The translations under genes were made by a program, and so were the position numbers. The notes below the pieces were generated by a model that was not told the origin of the DNA, searched no databases, and saw nothing but the letters and a program-made list of their open reading frames with translations. 64,000 nucleotides of DNA from Eudorina sp. 2006-703-Eu-15 (Eukaryota; Chlorophyta; Chlorophyceae; Chlamydomonadales; Volvocaceae). The DNA is taken from assembly GCA_003117195.1 (NCBI GenBank), contig BDSI01000029.1:558001-622000 (forward strand), written 5' to 3'. Position 1 is the stretch's first letter. Each line of letters opens with the position of its first letter. Positions 14,410 through 24,719 of the stretch are shown here, in pieces.

Positions 14410-17205
14410 TCAAAGGTAGGTCGCCGTCACCTGCGCCCACGGGTGGCCGCGAGCCCCCGGTGGTTGGCCCACCGGCTGGGCCAGGCGTGTCGCCCACACA
14501 GCCTCCCGCGCGTAGCAGTGGGCTTTGAGTGGCAAGAGGCCGAAACCGCCCGTGGCCGGGTGGCCATAGAGCAGCTGTCGGGGGACGCCCGTTAGGCGTT
14601 GGCAAGGCGTCACCGGGCTGACCCGCCGGTCCCCGACGGCCGCGGCCCAGCTCTCCAGTTGTTCCTCCTCACTGTGTGTGGGGAGGCCGCCATGTTCCCA
14701 GTGGTACGTATCCAGTTGGAGTGCGTAGGCGGAAGCCCCCGCACATCGACTGAATACTGTCAGCGGCGGTCTGGTGAGGCGGTCCATACGTTGTCGGGCT
14801 GTCGAGAGGGACTGCTGATGGGTGGGGGCAAGGAGAGCTGGAGAGTTCGAGAATCGGATACCGAGAGCGGTGGCTGCCGAGACCTGTCGGAGCCCTGCAA
14901 TCGTGGCGGCGTTCGGTCCTGGTGCCGGTTGCTGCGGCTGCTCAGATCCAATCTTCAGGAGTTCCACCTTGTCTCGGTTCAACCGTTGCCCAGCTGCTTG
15001 CGTGAAGGTTTGCATGGCCTCAAGAAACACCAGGACAGTCGCCTCCCCTTCCAGGAGGACCTGGCCGTCGTCTGCAAACTGTACCACTGTCAGGCGGTCC
15101 TCGTCTGTGCGGCCCTGCCGTACGCCCGCCGCCATGTGGACCGGATGGGAGAGCCGGCCCCCCACCAGTGCCTGCGCCCGTGTGTCCGACAGGAGGGTCG
15201 AGACCCACTTGCACAGGTTCTCCGATGCGCCCAGTTCCCTCATTGCAGCCCCCAAAAAATCGCGGTGGACGGTGTCGTATGCTTTGGCGAAGTCCAGGAA
15301 GGCGACGATTGCTGCGCGCCCTTGCCGGCGGAGGAGATGGGGGAGGTGGCGGAGGGTGAAGATATTGTAGCCAATCAGGCGGCCCGGCAGGAAGGCCGTC
15401 TGCTCGGCGGAGATGGCGGCGTTGAGCGCAGGCCCCAGGCATGCTGCCATGATTTTGGCGAGGGTGCGGTAGTCGGTGTTGAGAAGGGTGATAGGGCGGT
15501 AGTTTCCCGGCTGCGTGGGGTCACCTTTTTTGAACAGTACCTTGATAATGCCGTCTGTGAACCTTGCCGGCATGCAGCCAGTCCTACCGATGGCTGTGTA
15601 TACGGCGGCCATCAGGGGAGCGCACTGCCTGCTGAAGGCCTTGTAGAGCTCAACGGGCAGTCCATCCCAGCCTGGTGCCTTGCCCCGTGGCGTGGCCTTG
15701 AGGGCCGCCAGTACCTCCTTGGTAGCTACCTCGGGATGGCCTGCGGTGTCCCCCGGGTCCTCCAGTAGGCGTAAGGGGTGGGCCTGTAGGGCCTCCAGGA
15801 CCTGTGCCGGTGCTGGCTGCTTCACTGCCATCGGCAGCTCGGCCTCTGATGGCAGGGCGCTGACGTCCCACCAATAGTCTGCAATGATTTGGGCCACTCG
15901 TGCAGGGTCGCTGGCGAGTTGGCCCGTGCTGGGGTCTCGCAGAACGGAGGGACCTGGGCCGCCTGCATCTCCTCCGCTGCCGGTGTCATGGACAAGCTTA
16001 GTGAGCGCCGGGGAGGGCCGCTCGCCATCGCTGATCCATTTCCGCCTGGCTGCGAGCACCTCTTCGGCGTGCATGCCTTTCTGTATGGCTACCTGGGCTT
16101 CCACGGCCGCCGCCAGGCGGGCTGCATCTTCAGGGTGCTCATCCAGAGCTTTGGTGGCCTCCTTTGCCGCCTCCGTCAGCTGTTGCACACTGGCTGCAGG
16201 TCGGCTGCGCCGGGTCTGAGCCTCACGATTCAGCTGCGCCACCTGGGCTGTGAGTCGCCGCTTGAACCTGGGCCACCAATCCAGAACTTCTTGGTCCGGT
16301 TGTTGTTCCCCGGTAGGTGCAGCGTCAACCTGCTCGTCCAACCAGTCTCCCAGGGACCGTTTGAGGTCCGGATGCGAGAGGAAGTGGAGGCGAAGGCGAC
16401 GGGGCACCTTCTGGATTGGGGGCTGTGGTCGTGCCGATAGGTGTAAGAGGGCAAGGTGATGGTCTGACGGGGAGGCGGTGGGCATGGTGGCTCGTTGAAT
16501 GAAGGGGCTTGCGATCTCCGGGATGTAAATGCGGTCCAGTCGGGAGCCGCCAGGGTGAGGTGCGCGGTACAGGTGTGTGTACTCGCGTCGTTGAGGATGC
16601 GTCACGCGGAAGCTGACGACCATCACCGCACCGGTTCCAGCTGCCTGGAGATGCTGGGACGGGGTCGCGTCGCCTGCGCGACCCCCCGGCCCGGCGGAGC
16701 AGTCCAGGGCTGGGTTTTCCACAAAGTTGAAGTCGCCCCCCCACAGCACAATCGAGCCATCGCCAGCCACGGCTGTTGCTGTGGGGGCGAGGCAGGCCTG
16801 GCATAGTTGCTGGCGTAGGGAGACTGCTCCTTCTCTGCTGGCCTGGGGGAAGTACACACAGCATATCTGCAGACGGTGACCGCCCCACTGAAAGCTGCAT
16901 GCTGTGAACCACCCGGTTGGGACACCTGGTGGGGGAGGGCTGGCCGCGAGGGTGAAGCAGGTTCGCCCGGATGAGGATGGCTACTCCTGCCGTACGTGGC
17001 CCCGCACTTGACCACGAGGAGGCAGCGATGAGCCAGCCCGGCAGGTGCCGACACTCTGCAGCGCAGCTGAGTGCGTGCTGCAGGAGGGCCTGATCTTCCT
17101 CCGAGACGTGATGTGTTTCTTGCAGACAGACCACGTCAGCCCATAGCTGGACCGGTGCTTCGAGGCGTGCAGCTGCATGTCCCTCGGCAACTCGGAGGCC
17201 TCCCA
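14410..17205 (-). pseudogene. LINE ORF2: endonuclease and reverse transcriptase (copy B)
   Basis: Endonuclease motifs in order: VVCLQETHH (about 17120), WGGDFNF (about 16735), SRLDRIYIP, and PSDHHLALLHL (about 16460). RT motifs follow: APGWDGLPVELYKA, NYRPITLLN, FLDFAKAYDTV (motif A, about 15285) and VVQFADDGQ (motif C, about 15075). Two defects are visible. A frameshift near 16900 separates the first endonuclease part from the rest. Motif B jumps from AAGVRQG directly to RTDEDRL, missing the usual stretch between GVRQG and the catalytic ADD box. The RT is therefore probably dead although the frame stays open. The domain order and FADD box fit an L1-like plant/algal LINE. Confidence 0.85.
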
Positions 17206-17208
17206 CGT

Positions 17209-17209
<1 letters not shown>

Positions 17210-17247
<38 letters not shown>

Positions 17248-17388
17248 GAATCGTTACATATCTGCCGGGCCGACACTGGCCGGGGGCGCTAACCCGCCCC
17301 ATACAGGAGACCGCCGAAGCACTTTCCCCCGGATACGGGGGAAAGGGGCATTTGTGTGTGTGTATGTGTGTGTGTGTGTGTGTGTGTG
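17210..17388 (-). mobile_element. LINE 3'-end fragment C between two TG tracts
   Basis: Only the last ~105 bases of the LINE are present (17248-17352, conserved GATTCGTTACAT-type terminus and CCGCCCCATACAGGAGACCG). A (TG)n tract at 17210-17247 is its tail. A second (TG)n tract, 17353-17388, leads into the Penelope-like element. Confidence 0.8.
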
Positions 17389-18013
17389 TTATCAAAGAGA
17401 AAAGCTGAGCCGCGAAAAAACAGACCCGTGTCCAGTAATGCAACCGACGACTGAGACCGAGACCAGAGTTACCAATATGCCAGGGCGAAGTATGTCGACC
17501 ATAAGTAGTCCCAAGGTGGTGTAGTCCGTGATGCCGTGGCGCCCCGTATCATTGTCGAGCGCCGGTGGGCGCTGTTACGCCAGCAGAAGTAGCGGCTATG
17601 ACGCCGTAGGCTAATGCAGACGAAACTCGACTAAACTACCTACTGATCCTAAGGTGCAGCAAAAGCAAGGGCGTATGCGTCAACAGCGCGTGCGATGCCG
17701 ACAGCAAGCAAGTGCCCGGCACAACCGTCCCAGCCCGTGCAGAAGGAAAAAGATACTGACCTGAATGCAGAAACGGGAGCACCAAGCGAAGCAGCACCGT
17801 CAGTGGTTATCGAAGCGAAGTCGGAGGACATGCAAGGCGGATGGCAAGACAGGGACACACGTGAGCGCGACGGTCCTAAAAGTTGTTAGTAAGAAGGAAA
17901 AAACGAGCAAAGCAAATGGAATGCAAAGATGCGGGTGCCGAATTTGCAGTGATGCGCCGGGTACGAACGCGGTCAACTGCCGTCACAGCGCAGGGGCAAA
18001 GAACCAATCGCAG
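17389..18013 (-). repeat. Penelope-like element terminal repeat (3' copy)
   Basis: Direct copy of 22302-22926. It starts (plus reading) TTATCAAAGAGAAAAGCTGA and ends GAACCAATCGCAG. It includes a small open frame (17649-17858, minus), but no family is recognised. A hammerhead ribozyme would be expected here for this class; a GACGAAAC core piece occurs at about 17617 but the CTGATGA half was not found. Confidence 0.85.
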
Positions 18014-18524
18014 ATGCGGCGGTGCCGGCGTGCGGACTCTCACAGAGCTCCCCACTACGCCGGAAGCCCAAGCGCGCAAGTGCATGCTGCGCGCCGGGGA
18101 TGCAGTTGGGCGGCGGGTGGGTGGCAAGGGGGGGCAACCGGGGGCAATAACAGGGGCAGCGGGGGCGACCACCGGCGCAGGGGCAACAACAGGCGCAAGG
18201 GCAAGAACAGGCGCCGGGGGGCACGCGGGCGTGCGGGGTGTGTGTGTGGGGGGGGCGTGGCCGGGCGCGGAGGGGGCGTGCACGGGGGAGGAGGACGGCG
18301 GACGGTATCAGAGCGGGGGCAGCACGGTGCCCATTGAATCCGCATGTCACGTCATTTACCGCCGCCTGACCGACTGGCCCAGACGGGCGCAGCACGGTGG
18401 ATGAGCGCGAGTGGGGTTGGGGGTGGCGGAGGCTCGCGGGGGTGGGTGGGTGGGTGGCCGAGACGAGCGCGACGGCGTTGACCACAGCCCGACGACGACA
18501 CAGTAGACGGAGACGAAGATGCAG

Positions 18525-19020
18525 ACGCGGTCGAACACCCGGACACAGTCGTAGTAGGCACATAATTGGACGCGGTCGAACACCCAGACACAGTCGTAGT
18601 AGGCACGTAATTGGACGCGGTCGAACACCCGGACACAGTCATAGTAGGCACGTAAACGGACGCGGTCGAACACCCAGACACAGTCATAGTAGGCACGTAA
18701 ACGGACGCGGTCGAACACCCGGACACAGTCGTAGTAGGCACGTAAACGGACGCGGTCGAACACCCGGACACAGTCGTAGTAGGCACGTAAACGGACGCGG
18801 TCGAACACCCGGACACAGTCGTAGTAGGCACGTAATTGGACGCGGTCGAACACCCGGGCACAGTCGTAGTAGGCACGTAATTGGACGCGGTCGAACACCC
18901 AGACACAGTCGTAGTAGGCACGTAAACGGACGCGGTCGAACACCCAGACACAGTCATAGTAGGCACGTAATTGGACGCGGTCGAACACCCGGACACAGTC
19001 GTAGTAGGCACGTAATTGGA
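18525..19020. repeat. 45-bp minisatellite, 11 units, within the Penelope-like element 3' region
   Basis: Eleven head-to-tail 45-bp units (495 bp), each containing ACGCGGTCGAACACCC and GTAGTAGGCACGTAA. Units vary only at a few fixed sites (CCCGG/CCCAG, GTCGTA/GTCATA, AATTGG/AAACGG). The length is a multiple of 3, so frames stay open; the minus frame reads a 15-residue repeat, SGCSTASNYVPTTTV. It lies just after the end of the RT frame on the minus strand. Confidence 0.95.
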
Positions 19021-19060
19021 CACCATGACGATGCTGACGTAGACGTAGACTGGGAGGCAG

Positions 19061-21735
19061 TCAAGCGGCCGGGAGCGTGTGGACGGCCTGGCGGATCCGG
19101 TGGGACAGGGGCGGGTGGGGCGCGCGGCGCTGGAGCCAGTAGGCGGTCGGGTGCAAGGCGCAGAGCTCGTCGCACGTGGCAAGCAGGCGCGGCAGCGGAT
19201 AGTCGTTGTCGGCCAGCGCCCGTATGACGCGCGCGACCTCCACAACGAAGTTATCCACGTCCAGGATAATCGTCCGGAGCCGCTGAAACTGGCTGGTGAA
19301 GATGTTGCGCTTGGCGGCCTCGTTCATGTTTGACGAGGCGGGTACAAACCGGCTGAGGCGGACCCCAGCGAAGGCCGGCTGGTCCTGCTTGTCATACAAA
19401 CGGGTGGTGAAGCGGCTGAGCCTGCGGGTCCCGATGGTAACCGGCTGGTGGACGAGCAAGACGTCGAGGAATGGGAACTGGCCGGGAGGCAGGTGGGGGT
19501 GGTTCTGGGCGGGGATGTCGAGCTCCGCAGGGTAGATGCCATGCAGGCCCAAGGGGTGCTGGAAGTCCCGGCGCAGGAACTGTGCAAGGAAGGAGTTGTT
19601 GAGCGATGCAAGGTCGTCCAGGAAACGCTTGGTGAAGCGGAAGCGCTCCAGGATGGCCCGGGCCTCGGCAGTCGCGCCCTGAAGCTGCCGCAGGAACTTG
19701 TACTCAAACCAGCCCAGGAAGAGGTTGGCGATGAAGGGGGCCGGCGGGATCCCCATAGGGATGCCGCACACCTGCTGCACCAGCAGCGCGCCGAAGTGGA
19801 CGAAGGCGGTAGAGAGGAGGGTCCGAAAGAAGAGGATCAGGTCCGCCCGCGACAGGTACCGCACAGTGCAGTCGGCGTGCTCAGTGACCCGTTGCACCGG
19901 CGCCGCCCGGGCGCACCACGTGACCTCGTGCTGGGGTAGCTGGTCTTCCGACCCGGGTGGCGCGGGGCTGGAGACCACTCGCAGGCTGCGTGCACCCATA
20001 TGCTGGAAGCACGCCTCGGCCAGCTCGATGAAGGTGTCCTCGAGTAGCGGGTGTGGGAGGTTGGTGTACAGCCGCGTGAAGTCGTACATCTGCGGCGCAG
20101 TGAAGTCGGGCGCGTCGGCGTCGACCTGCTCGGCGTTGTACGCGTGGACCATTTGAATGACGTCGGCCGTGTTGAGGCAGAACCAGGGCTCGAATCCGGC
20201 GGGCAGCGTGTCGCGCCATAGGTCGGCAAACGCGTCAGCGAGGGTGGCAAACAGCCGGACCGCGAGGTGGCCGTTGGGTGTGGAGGGGCAGTCGTGGGAG
20301 CAGCTGAGGAACCGCATGGTGCGCGGGGTCTTGTGCATCTTGACGGTACGGCTGTAGTAGGCATCGGGGGCATCCAGGGCGTAGGGGAGTTGCAGGTGGG
20401 CGAGGGCCTCGGTGGCGGCAGTCAGCGCGGCGGTGCGGTCGGCCGGCAGGCGGGGCTGATAGTACTGCGGGTTCGAGGTGAGGTCGGCCATGACGGTTGC
20501 CGCGTAGTACTTGGGGCAGAGGAGCTGAAACGTGGCGGCGCTCTTGTCGGTGACGGAGATGATGAAGTTGTCCTGTAGGCGCTTGAGGGCGTCCTCGTCC
20601 GCGGGGGAGAAGATGCGGTAGTGGAATCCGCTGGGCGGGAACTGATCGAGGTGCTGGCGGAGGAGCTCCACGAAGGTGTCGGCCCAGGGGGCGAGGGCCC
20701 CCGGCGGCAGGTTGGCGGTTTTGGCCCGAGTGCTGGCGTACCGCCCGGCGGCCTGGACGGCCCCTTGCAGGACGGCCGCCTGCGGGGGTGAAGGGCGATG
20801 GGGGCGGTAGCGGGCGCCAGCGTTCCACAGCCACCGCAGCCTCGGCGGTAGTACGGCGGGCGAGGGGTCGGTGGTCATGACGTGAGCGGAGCCGGGCGGA
20901 CACATGTCCGGGTGGTCCGCACAGGCACACGGCGCGGCCTGCAGCGCGGCGAAGCAGTCGGGCGTCATCTGCCGGGCGACAGACGCCGTCGTAGAGAAAC
21001 GGACGTACAGAGGCGGTCCCTTGGTCCAGTGGATGGCCGGGACGACGGGGATGCCCTCGGGGACGGTGGCGACGAGGGCGGGATGGCGGAGGAGTTGGCC
21101 GAGAGCATGGGGTCGCAGCCATTGCCGGAGGGCGTTGGGCAGCCACAGCTTGCTCTTGAAGTCGGGGAGGCGCCGTTGCAGCTCGGCGGCGGAGGCGGCC
21201 AGGCGGGTGCTGAGCTCCTTTAACAGCCAGGTCACGCAAGCCGTGGACACCTGCAGAGTGTCGGCCATGTAGAAGGTGATGTGGGCGTACAGAGCATGGA
21301 CGGTGCCGATGGCGAAGTTGAGCTCGGCCGGGGAGACAGCACCATGCGTCTGCTGGTAGCGGTGGTCCAGGTAACGTAGTCGGCGCAGCGCGTCGCGGTA
21401 GGCCCGCCAGCGGGAGCGGAGCGCGGGGCTGTGAACGTAGGCGTCATGGTTGGCGTCATCCGGGGCGAAAGCGGCCGGGTCAGCGGCGACGAAGCGGACT
21501 TCAAACCGGGCGTTCATGCCCCGCGTATGCAGAGGCGGGTAGGTGCCCAGCCGTTGCACCCAAACCATCTCGCGCGCTTCAGCCATGCGGAGGAACCGCA
21601 GACGGGCGTATGGACCGTGCAGCCGTTCGAGGGGCATAATGACCAGCTGCTCGATGCCCCGGGCCCAGAGGTGGCGTTGGAATCGTGTGGCTGTCTGGCC
21701 AGTCCGGATCTTATAGGTGGCGGCCCGGACGTGGG
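19061..21735 (-). CDS. Penelope-like reverse transcriptase with downstream part of the GIY-YIG domain
   Basis: A long open minus frame. After the endonuclease remainder (REMVWVQRLGTYPPLHTRGMN) come RT motifs: KSAATFQLLCPKYYA, YYSRTVKMHKTPRTMRFLS, YDFTRLYTNLPH (motif A, about 20075), GIPMGIPPAPFIANLFLGWFE (motif B, about 19750), RFTKRFLDDLASL (motif C, about 19620) and FPFLDVLL. These are the hallmark residues of Penelope RTs, and no stop or frameshift occurs among them, so the RT could be functional. The frame ends in HPPLSHRIRQAVHTLP, as in other PLEs where a PHLSxRLR-type end occurs. It can be traced upstream to 21901, but before about 21735 it is out of frame with the endonuclease. Confidence 0.9.
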
Positions 21736-22067
21736 ATGGATTGCACGCGAAGGGCGATGGTGACGCCGGTATGGCCAACGTAGAAACCCAGGTGTGGCGC
21801 GTCCAAGAAGAACGCCACGTAGACGACCCGCCACTGCTGCAGCGGGGACGCGAACAGCTCGCGGTGGTCGACGGCTGACAAGAAGCCGGCGCGCTGCGCA
21901 AGGATGGCCGCCACGATGGGGTTGGGCGTCGGGTTGGCGGGGCTGATCACTCCGTGAACGCGCGTCGTAAAACACGCGCGTGGCGCCAGTGCCGCGTCGA
22001 CCACGGTGGCGTTTAGCTCCTCCACGCGCGCCTGGAAGGCTTCGAGCTCCTGCACCCTGTGGGCCAT
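21711..22067 (-). CDS. N-terminal GIY-YIG endonuclease part of the Penelope-like element
   Basis: The minus frame starts MAHRVQELEAF and reaches WRVVYVAFFLDAPHLGFYVG followed by HTGVTIALR, the GIY-YIG signature in the form VYV...FYVG.T with the following Arg helix. The domain continues, after a one-frame shift near 21740, in the adjacent frame (TYKIRTGQTATRFQRHL, then the Glu-bearing REMVWVQRLG). In canonical Penelope elements GIY-YIG follows the RT. Here it precedes it, which is the permuted arrangement. The frameshift may be a mutation or a sequencing error. Confidence 0.8.
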   Translation of the reverse strand: MAHRVQELEAFQARVEELNATVVDAALAPRACFTTRVHGVISPANPTPNPIVAAILAQRAGFLSAVDHRELFASPLQQWRVVYVAFFLDAPHLGFYVGHTGVTIALRVQSIPRPGRHL

Positions 22068-22301
22068 GCGTGTGCACCTAACACGCGCCTAGGAGGACCC
22101 CCGCACCGCGACAAACCTGAAACCAGGAAAAGAAAAACGTTGGGTGAGCGCCGGCGAGGTTAAGGACGAGCGGCTTGCTGGCTGATTGACTTGCTGCTCC
22201 ACCCACAATGGCAGCGAAACGCCGTCGGCCCAGAGCGAGCTGCTGCTACCCGTGACCGCACCCGGGAGCTGCCCCAGGGAAGCCAGGGTGATATTTGTGT
22301 G

Positions 22302-22926
22302 TTATCAAAGAGAAAAGCTGAGCCGCGAAAAAACAGACCCGTGTCCAGTAATGCAACCGACGACTGAGACCGAGACCAGAGTTACCAATATGCCAGGGCG
22401 AAGTATGTCGACCATAAGTAGTCCCAAGGTGGTGTAGTCCGTGATGCCGTGGCGCCCCGTATCGTTGTCGAGCGCCGGTGGGCGCCGTTACGCCAGCAGA
22501 AGTAGCGGCTATGACGCCGTAGGCTAATGCAGACGAAACTCGACTAAACTACCTACTGATCCTAAGGTGCAGCAAAAGCAAGGGCGTATGCGTCAACAGC
22601 GCGTGCGATGCCGACAGCAAGCAAGTGCCCGGCACAACCGTCCCAGCCCGTGCAGAAGGAAAAAGATACTGACCTGAATGCAGAAACGGGAGCACCAAGC
22701 GAAGCAGCACCGTCAGTGGTTATCGAAGCGAAGTCGGAGGACATGCAAGGCGGATGGCAAGACAGGGACACACGTGAGCGCGACGGTCCTAAAAGTTGTT
22801 AGTAAGAAGGAAAAAACGAGCAAAGCAAATGGAATGCAAAGATGCGGGTGCCGAATTTGCAGCGATGCGCCGGGTACGAACGCGGTCAACTGCCGTCACA
22901 GCGCAGGGGCAAAGAACCAATCGCAG
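22302..22926 (-). repeat. Penelope-like element terminal repeat (5' copy)
   Basis: Equal in length to 17389-18013 and almost identical. It is followed on the right by a (TG)n tract and the LINE/SINE 3' end, marking the insertion into a (CA)n tail. Confidence 0.85.
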
Positions 22927-23572
22927 TGTGTGTGTGTGTGTGTGTATCATTACATATCTGCCGGGCCGACGCTGGCCGGGGGCGCTAACCCGCCCCATTC
23001 GGGAGACCACCGAAGCACTCCTCTGATGAGGAGGGGCGTAGTCCACTTAGTCCACACTGTACCGCCCATCGAGGGGGGTACTCACTGCCTACCGTAATCA
23101 TCGCAGGACTGCATCCACCTGATAGTCCATCAGCCAGCTCAACTAGCCCAGGTGCCTACAGCCCCCTTGACACCAGACGCATGCTCTACAGCCGTGTTAT
23201 TTGACTACCACCAGGCACGCACACCAGCGCCTGTACACCCTTATCATCGCAGGAGCGCTGCGTTCCTGTTTTCCTTCAACCATCTGAATTTTCAGAGGCC
23301 CAGGGGCCAGGCACTCCTCATTCCACTGTATACACGCTGTCAGTAGCGCTGTATATGTCCGCCGAGGCACAGTCGCCTCCTTGAAGCCATGTCTCCAGCA
23401 GCTCCTCCAAGGCCGCCGCTTGTCCAGGGATCCATCCCTCTACACCCCGGCCTATTTCATCCGGGGGACCGACGATGGGATTCGAACCCATATCTACCGC
23501 TAGAACGTTGTCGCCCGGAGTCGAACGTAGGACCTTGCAACCTCTAAGCCGGTGCTCTTCCAATTGAGCTAC
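22927..23572 (-). repeat. tRNA-derived SINE family 2, copy 1, with LINE-like 3' end and (CA)n tail
   Basis: On the minus strand it starts with a tRNA-like head (GTAGCTCAATTGGAAGAGC, an A-box/D-arm match). A T-arm-like stretch follows, then a second clean T arm with B box ATGGGTTCGAATCCCAT (about 23470-23487). A unique body of some 450 bases precedes the last ~90 bases, which are the same 3' end as LINE copies A-C (GCGGGTTAGCGCCCCCGGCC...GATATGTAA) with a (CA)n tail. A tRNA head plus a LINE-matching tail is the classic architecture of a SINE mobilised by that LINE. No complete cloverleaf was recognised. Confidence 0.75.
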
Positions 23573-24246
23573 GCCGGGCCGACGCTGGCCGGGGGCGCTA
23601 ATCTGCCCCATTCGGGAGACCGCCGAAGCACTCCTCTGATGAGGAGGGGCGTAGTCCACTCAGTCCACACTGTACCGCCCATCGAGGGGGGTACTCACCG
23701 CCTACCGTAATCGTCGCAGGACTGCGTCCACCTGATAGTCCATTAGCCAGCTCAACTAGCCCAGGTGCCTACAGCCCCCTTGACACCAGACGCATGCTCT
23801 ACAGCCGCGTTATTTGACTACCACCAGGCACGCACACCAGCGCCTGTACACCCTTACCATCGCAGGAGCGCTGCAATCCTGTTGTCCTTCAACCATCTGA
23901 ATTTTCAGAGGCCCAGGGGCCAGCCACTCCTCATTCCACTGTACACACGCTGTCAGTAGCACTGTATATGTCCGCCGAGGCACTGTCGCCTCCTTTCGCC
24001 TCCTTGAAGCCAAGTCTTGGCTCCAGCAGCTCCTCCAAGGCCGCCACTTGTCCAGGGATCCATCCCTCTACACCCCGACCTATTTCATCCGGCGGACCGA
24101 CGATGGGATTCGAACCCATATCTACCGCTAGAACGTTGCCGCCCAGAGTCGAACCTAGTACCCTGCAACCTCTAAGCCGATGCTCTACCGGGCCGATGCT
24201 GGCCAGGGGCACTAACCCGCCCCATACGGGAGACTGCCGAAGCACT
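23573..24246 (-). repeat. SINE family 2, copy 2, joined head to tail to copy 1, plus a third tail fragment
   Basis: About 615 bases repeat copy 1 with scattered changes (a tRNA-like head with B box at about 24100-24120, the body, and the LINE-type 3' end). Its 3' end stops at GGCCCGGC, where the tRNA head of copy 1 begins, so the units form a tandem dimer without an intervening (CA)n. A further LINE/SINE-type end (24191-24246) with a short TG tract follows on the right. Confidence 0.7.
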
Positions 24247-24391
24247 CTATGTGTGTGTGTGTGTGTGTATATATGCATAACACCATGTATACGTAAATGT
24301 ACAACTACCCATACGAGCCGTTGGCCCAAGCGCATGCGAATAACGCCTAAAAGCACGCGCATGACAAGGCACTAGCAGGAAAAAAAGGAGA

Positions 24392-24719
24392 CTAGTATCG
24401 TTCAAAGGGGACGATTGAGTTGTGGTGGGCCCACATGCGCTCAAAGGGCCTTGCTACCTGAGCCGGGTCCCAGGTCATCCATGGCTTCCAGCAGCCTTCC
24501 TCCGCGTAAATTCTGTCATACACAGGACAACCTAGCAAGATATGCTTTTCATCCTCGACCTGACCTTCGACCTCACAGCAACGACAGATAGACCCGCTGT
24601 TCCCTAGGTACACGGTGTCTGCCCCTACGTCCTCTGTTGGCCTCCAGCGCCCAGCAAGACAACCGACTCCATTGAATAATAACTGCAGAACTACTAGCTC
24701 CCTAGTAAACACCTCCATC
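24392..24719 (-). pseudogene. LINE reverse-transcriptase C-terminal zinc-finger fragment (second LINE family), inverted copy
   Basis: The minus frame reads LLFNGVGCLAGRW, SICRCCEVEGQVEDEKHILL and GCPVYDRI, the C-x2-C...H...C pattern of the zinc-binding region at the end of many LINE RTs. It continues to WAHHNSIVPFERY and a stop at 24392. The same fragment follows the glycosyltransferase-like gene at 32799-33060 in the same relative orientation. It differs from the CGCGEYGG knuckle of copies A/B. Confidence 0.7.

Larger units (their letters stand above)
13171..17209 (-). mobile_element. LINE copy B, nearly full coding region, with short (CA)n tail
   Basis: On the minus strand it opens in an apurinic-like endonuclease domain at its very start (NVGGLR-like, 17209) and ends at the conserved 3' terminus 13182-13300 plus a short (CA)5-6 tail (13171-13181). 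The 5' UTR and any ORF1 are absent, so it is 5'-truncated. Relative to copy A its C-terminal region jumps from CGCGEYGGAGPYPCSP straight to 3' UTR sequence, an internal deletion. It lies downstream of fragment C, whose (CA)n tail abuts its 5' end. Confidence 0.85.
17389..22926 (-). mobile_element. Penelope-like element with N-terminal GIY-YIG, flanked by 625-bp direct repeats
   Basis: Two nearly identical 625-bp direct repeats (17389-18013 and 22302-22926, a handful of differences) bracket a minus-strand coding region, as the pseudo-LTRs of Penelope-like elements do. On the minus strand the order is repeat, leader, GIY-YIG region, reverse transcriptase, 45-bp minisatellite, spacer, repeat. 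Both outer flanks are TG tracts belonging to LINE/SINE tails, so the element entered a (CA)n microsatellite. The N-terminal endonuclease places it, from memory of the literature, near the Chlamys/Naiad group of green algae. The near identity of the repeats suggests a recent insertion. Confidence 0.85.

Noticed and set aside
14599..15768. 389-residue plus-strand protein
   Set aside because: It is an antisense shadow of the LINE reverse transcriptase, whose motifs lie on the minus strand.
17389..18013. Hammerhead ribozyme in the Penelope terminal repeat
   Set aside because: A GACGAAAC core half is present near 17617, but no matching CTGATGA half with helices was found by eye. A covariance search would be needed.
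18525..19020. Regular 45-bp repeats as a CRISPR array
   Set aside because: The units are contiguous and nearly identical over their whole length with no unique spacers, and the context is a eukaryotic retroelement. It is a minisatellite.
18397..19227. Arg/His-rich 276-residue plus-strand protein
   Set aside because: It is a reading of the 45-bp minisatellite in another frame, antisense to the retroelement.
22999..23045. Hammerhead core at CTCTGATGAGGAGG in the SINE end
   Set aside because: The CTGATGA word is there but no GAAA half or helices follow. It is explained by a simple CCTC/GAGG hairpin.
23460..23580. Pair of tRNA genes on the minus strand
   Set aside because: The A-box and B-box motifs are clear but recur in the tandem copy at 24100-24190 within a SINE; no complete cloverleaf was found.
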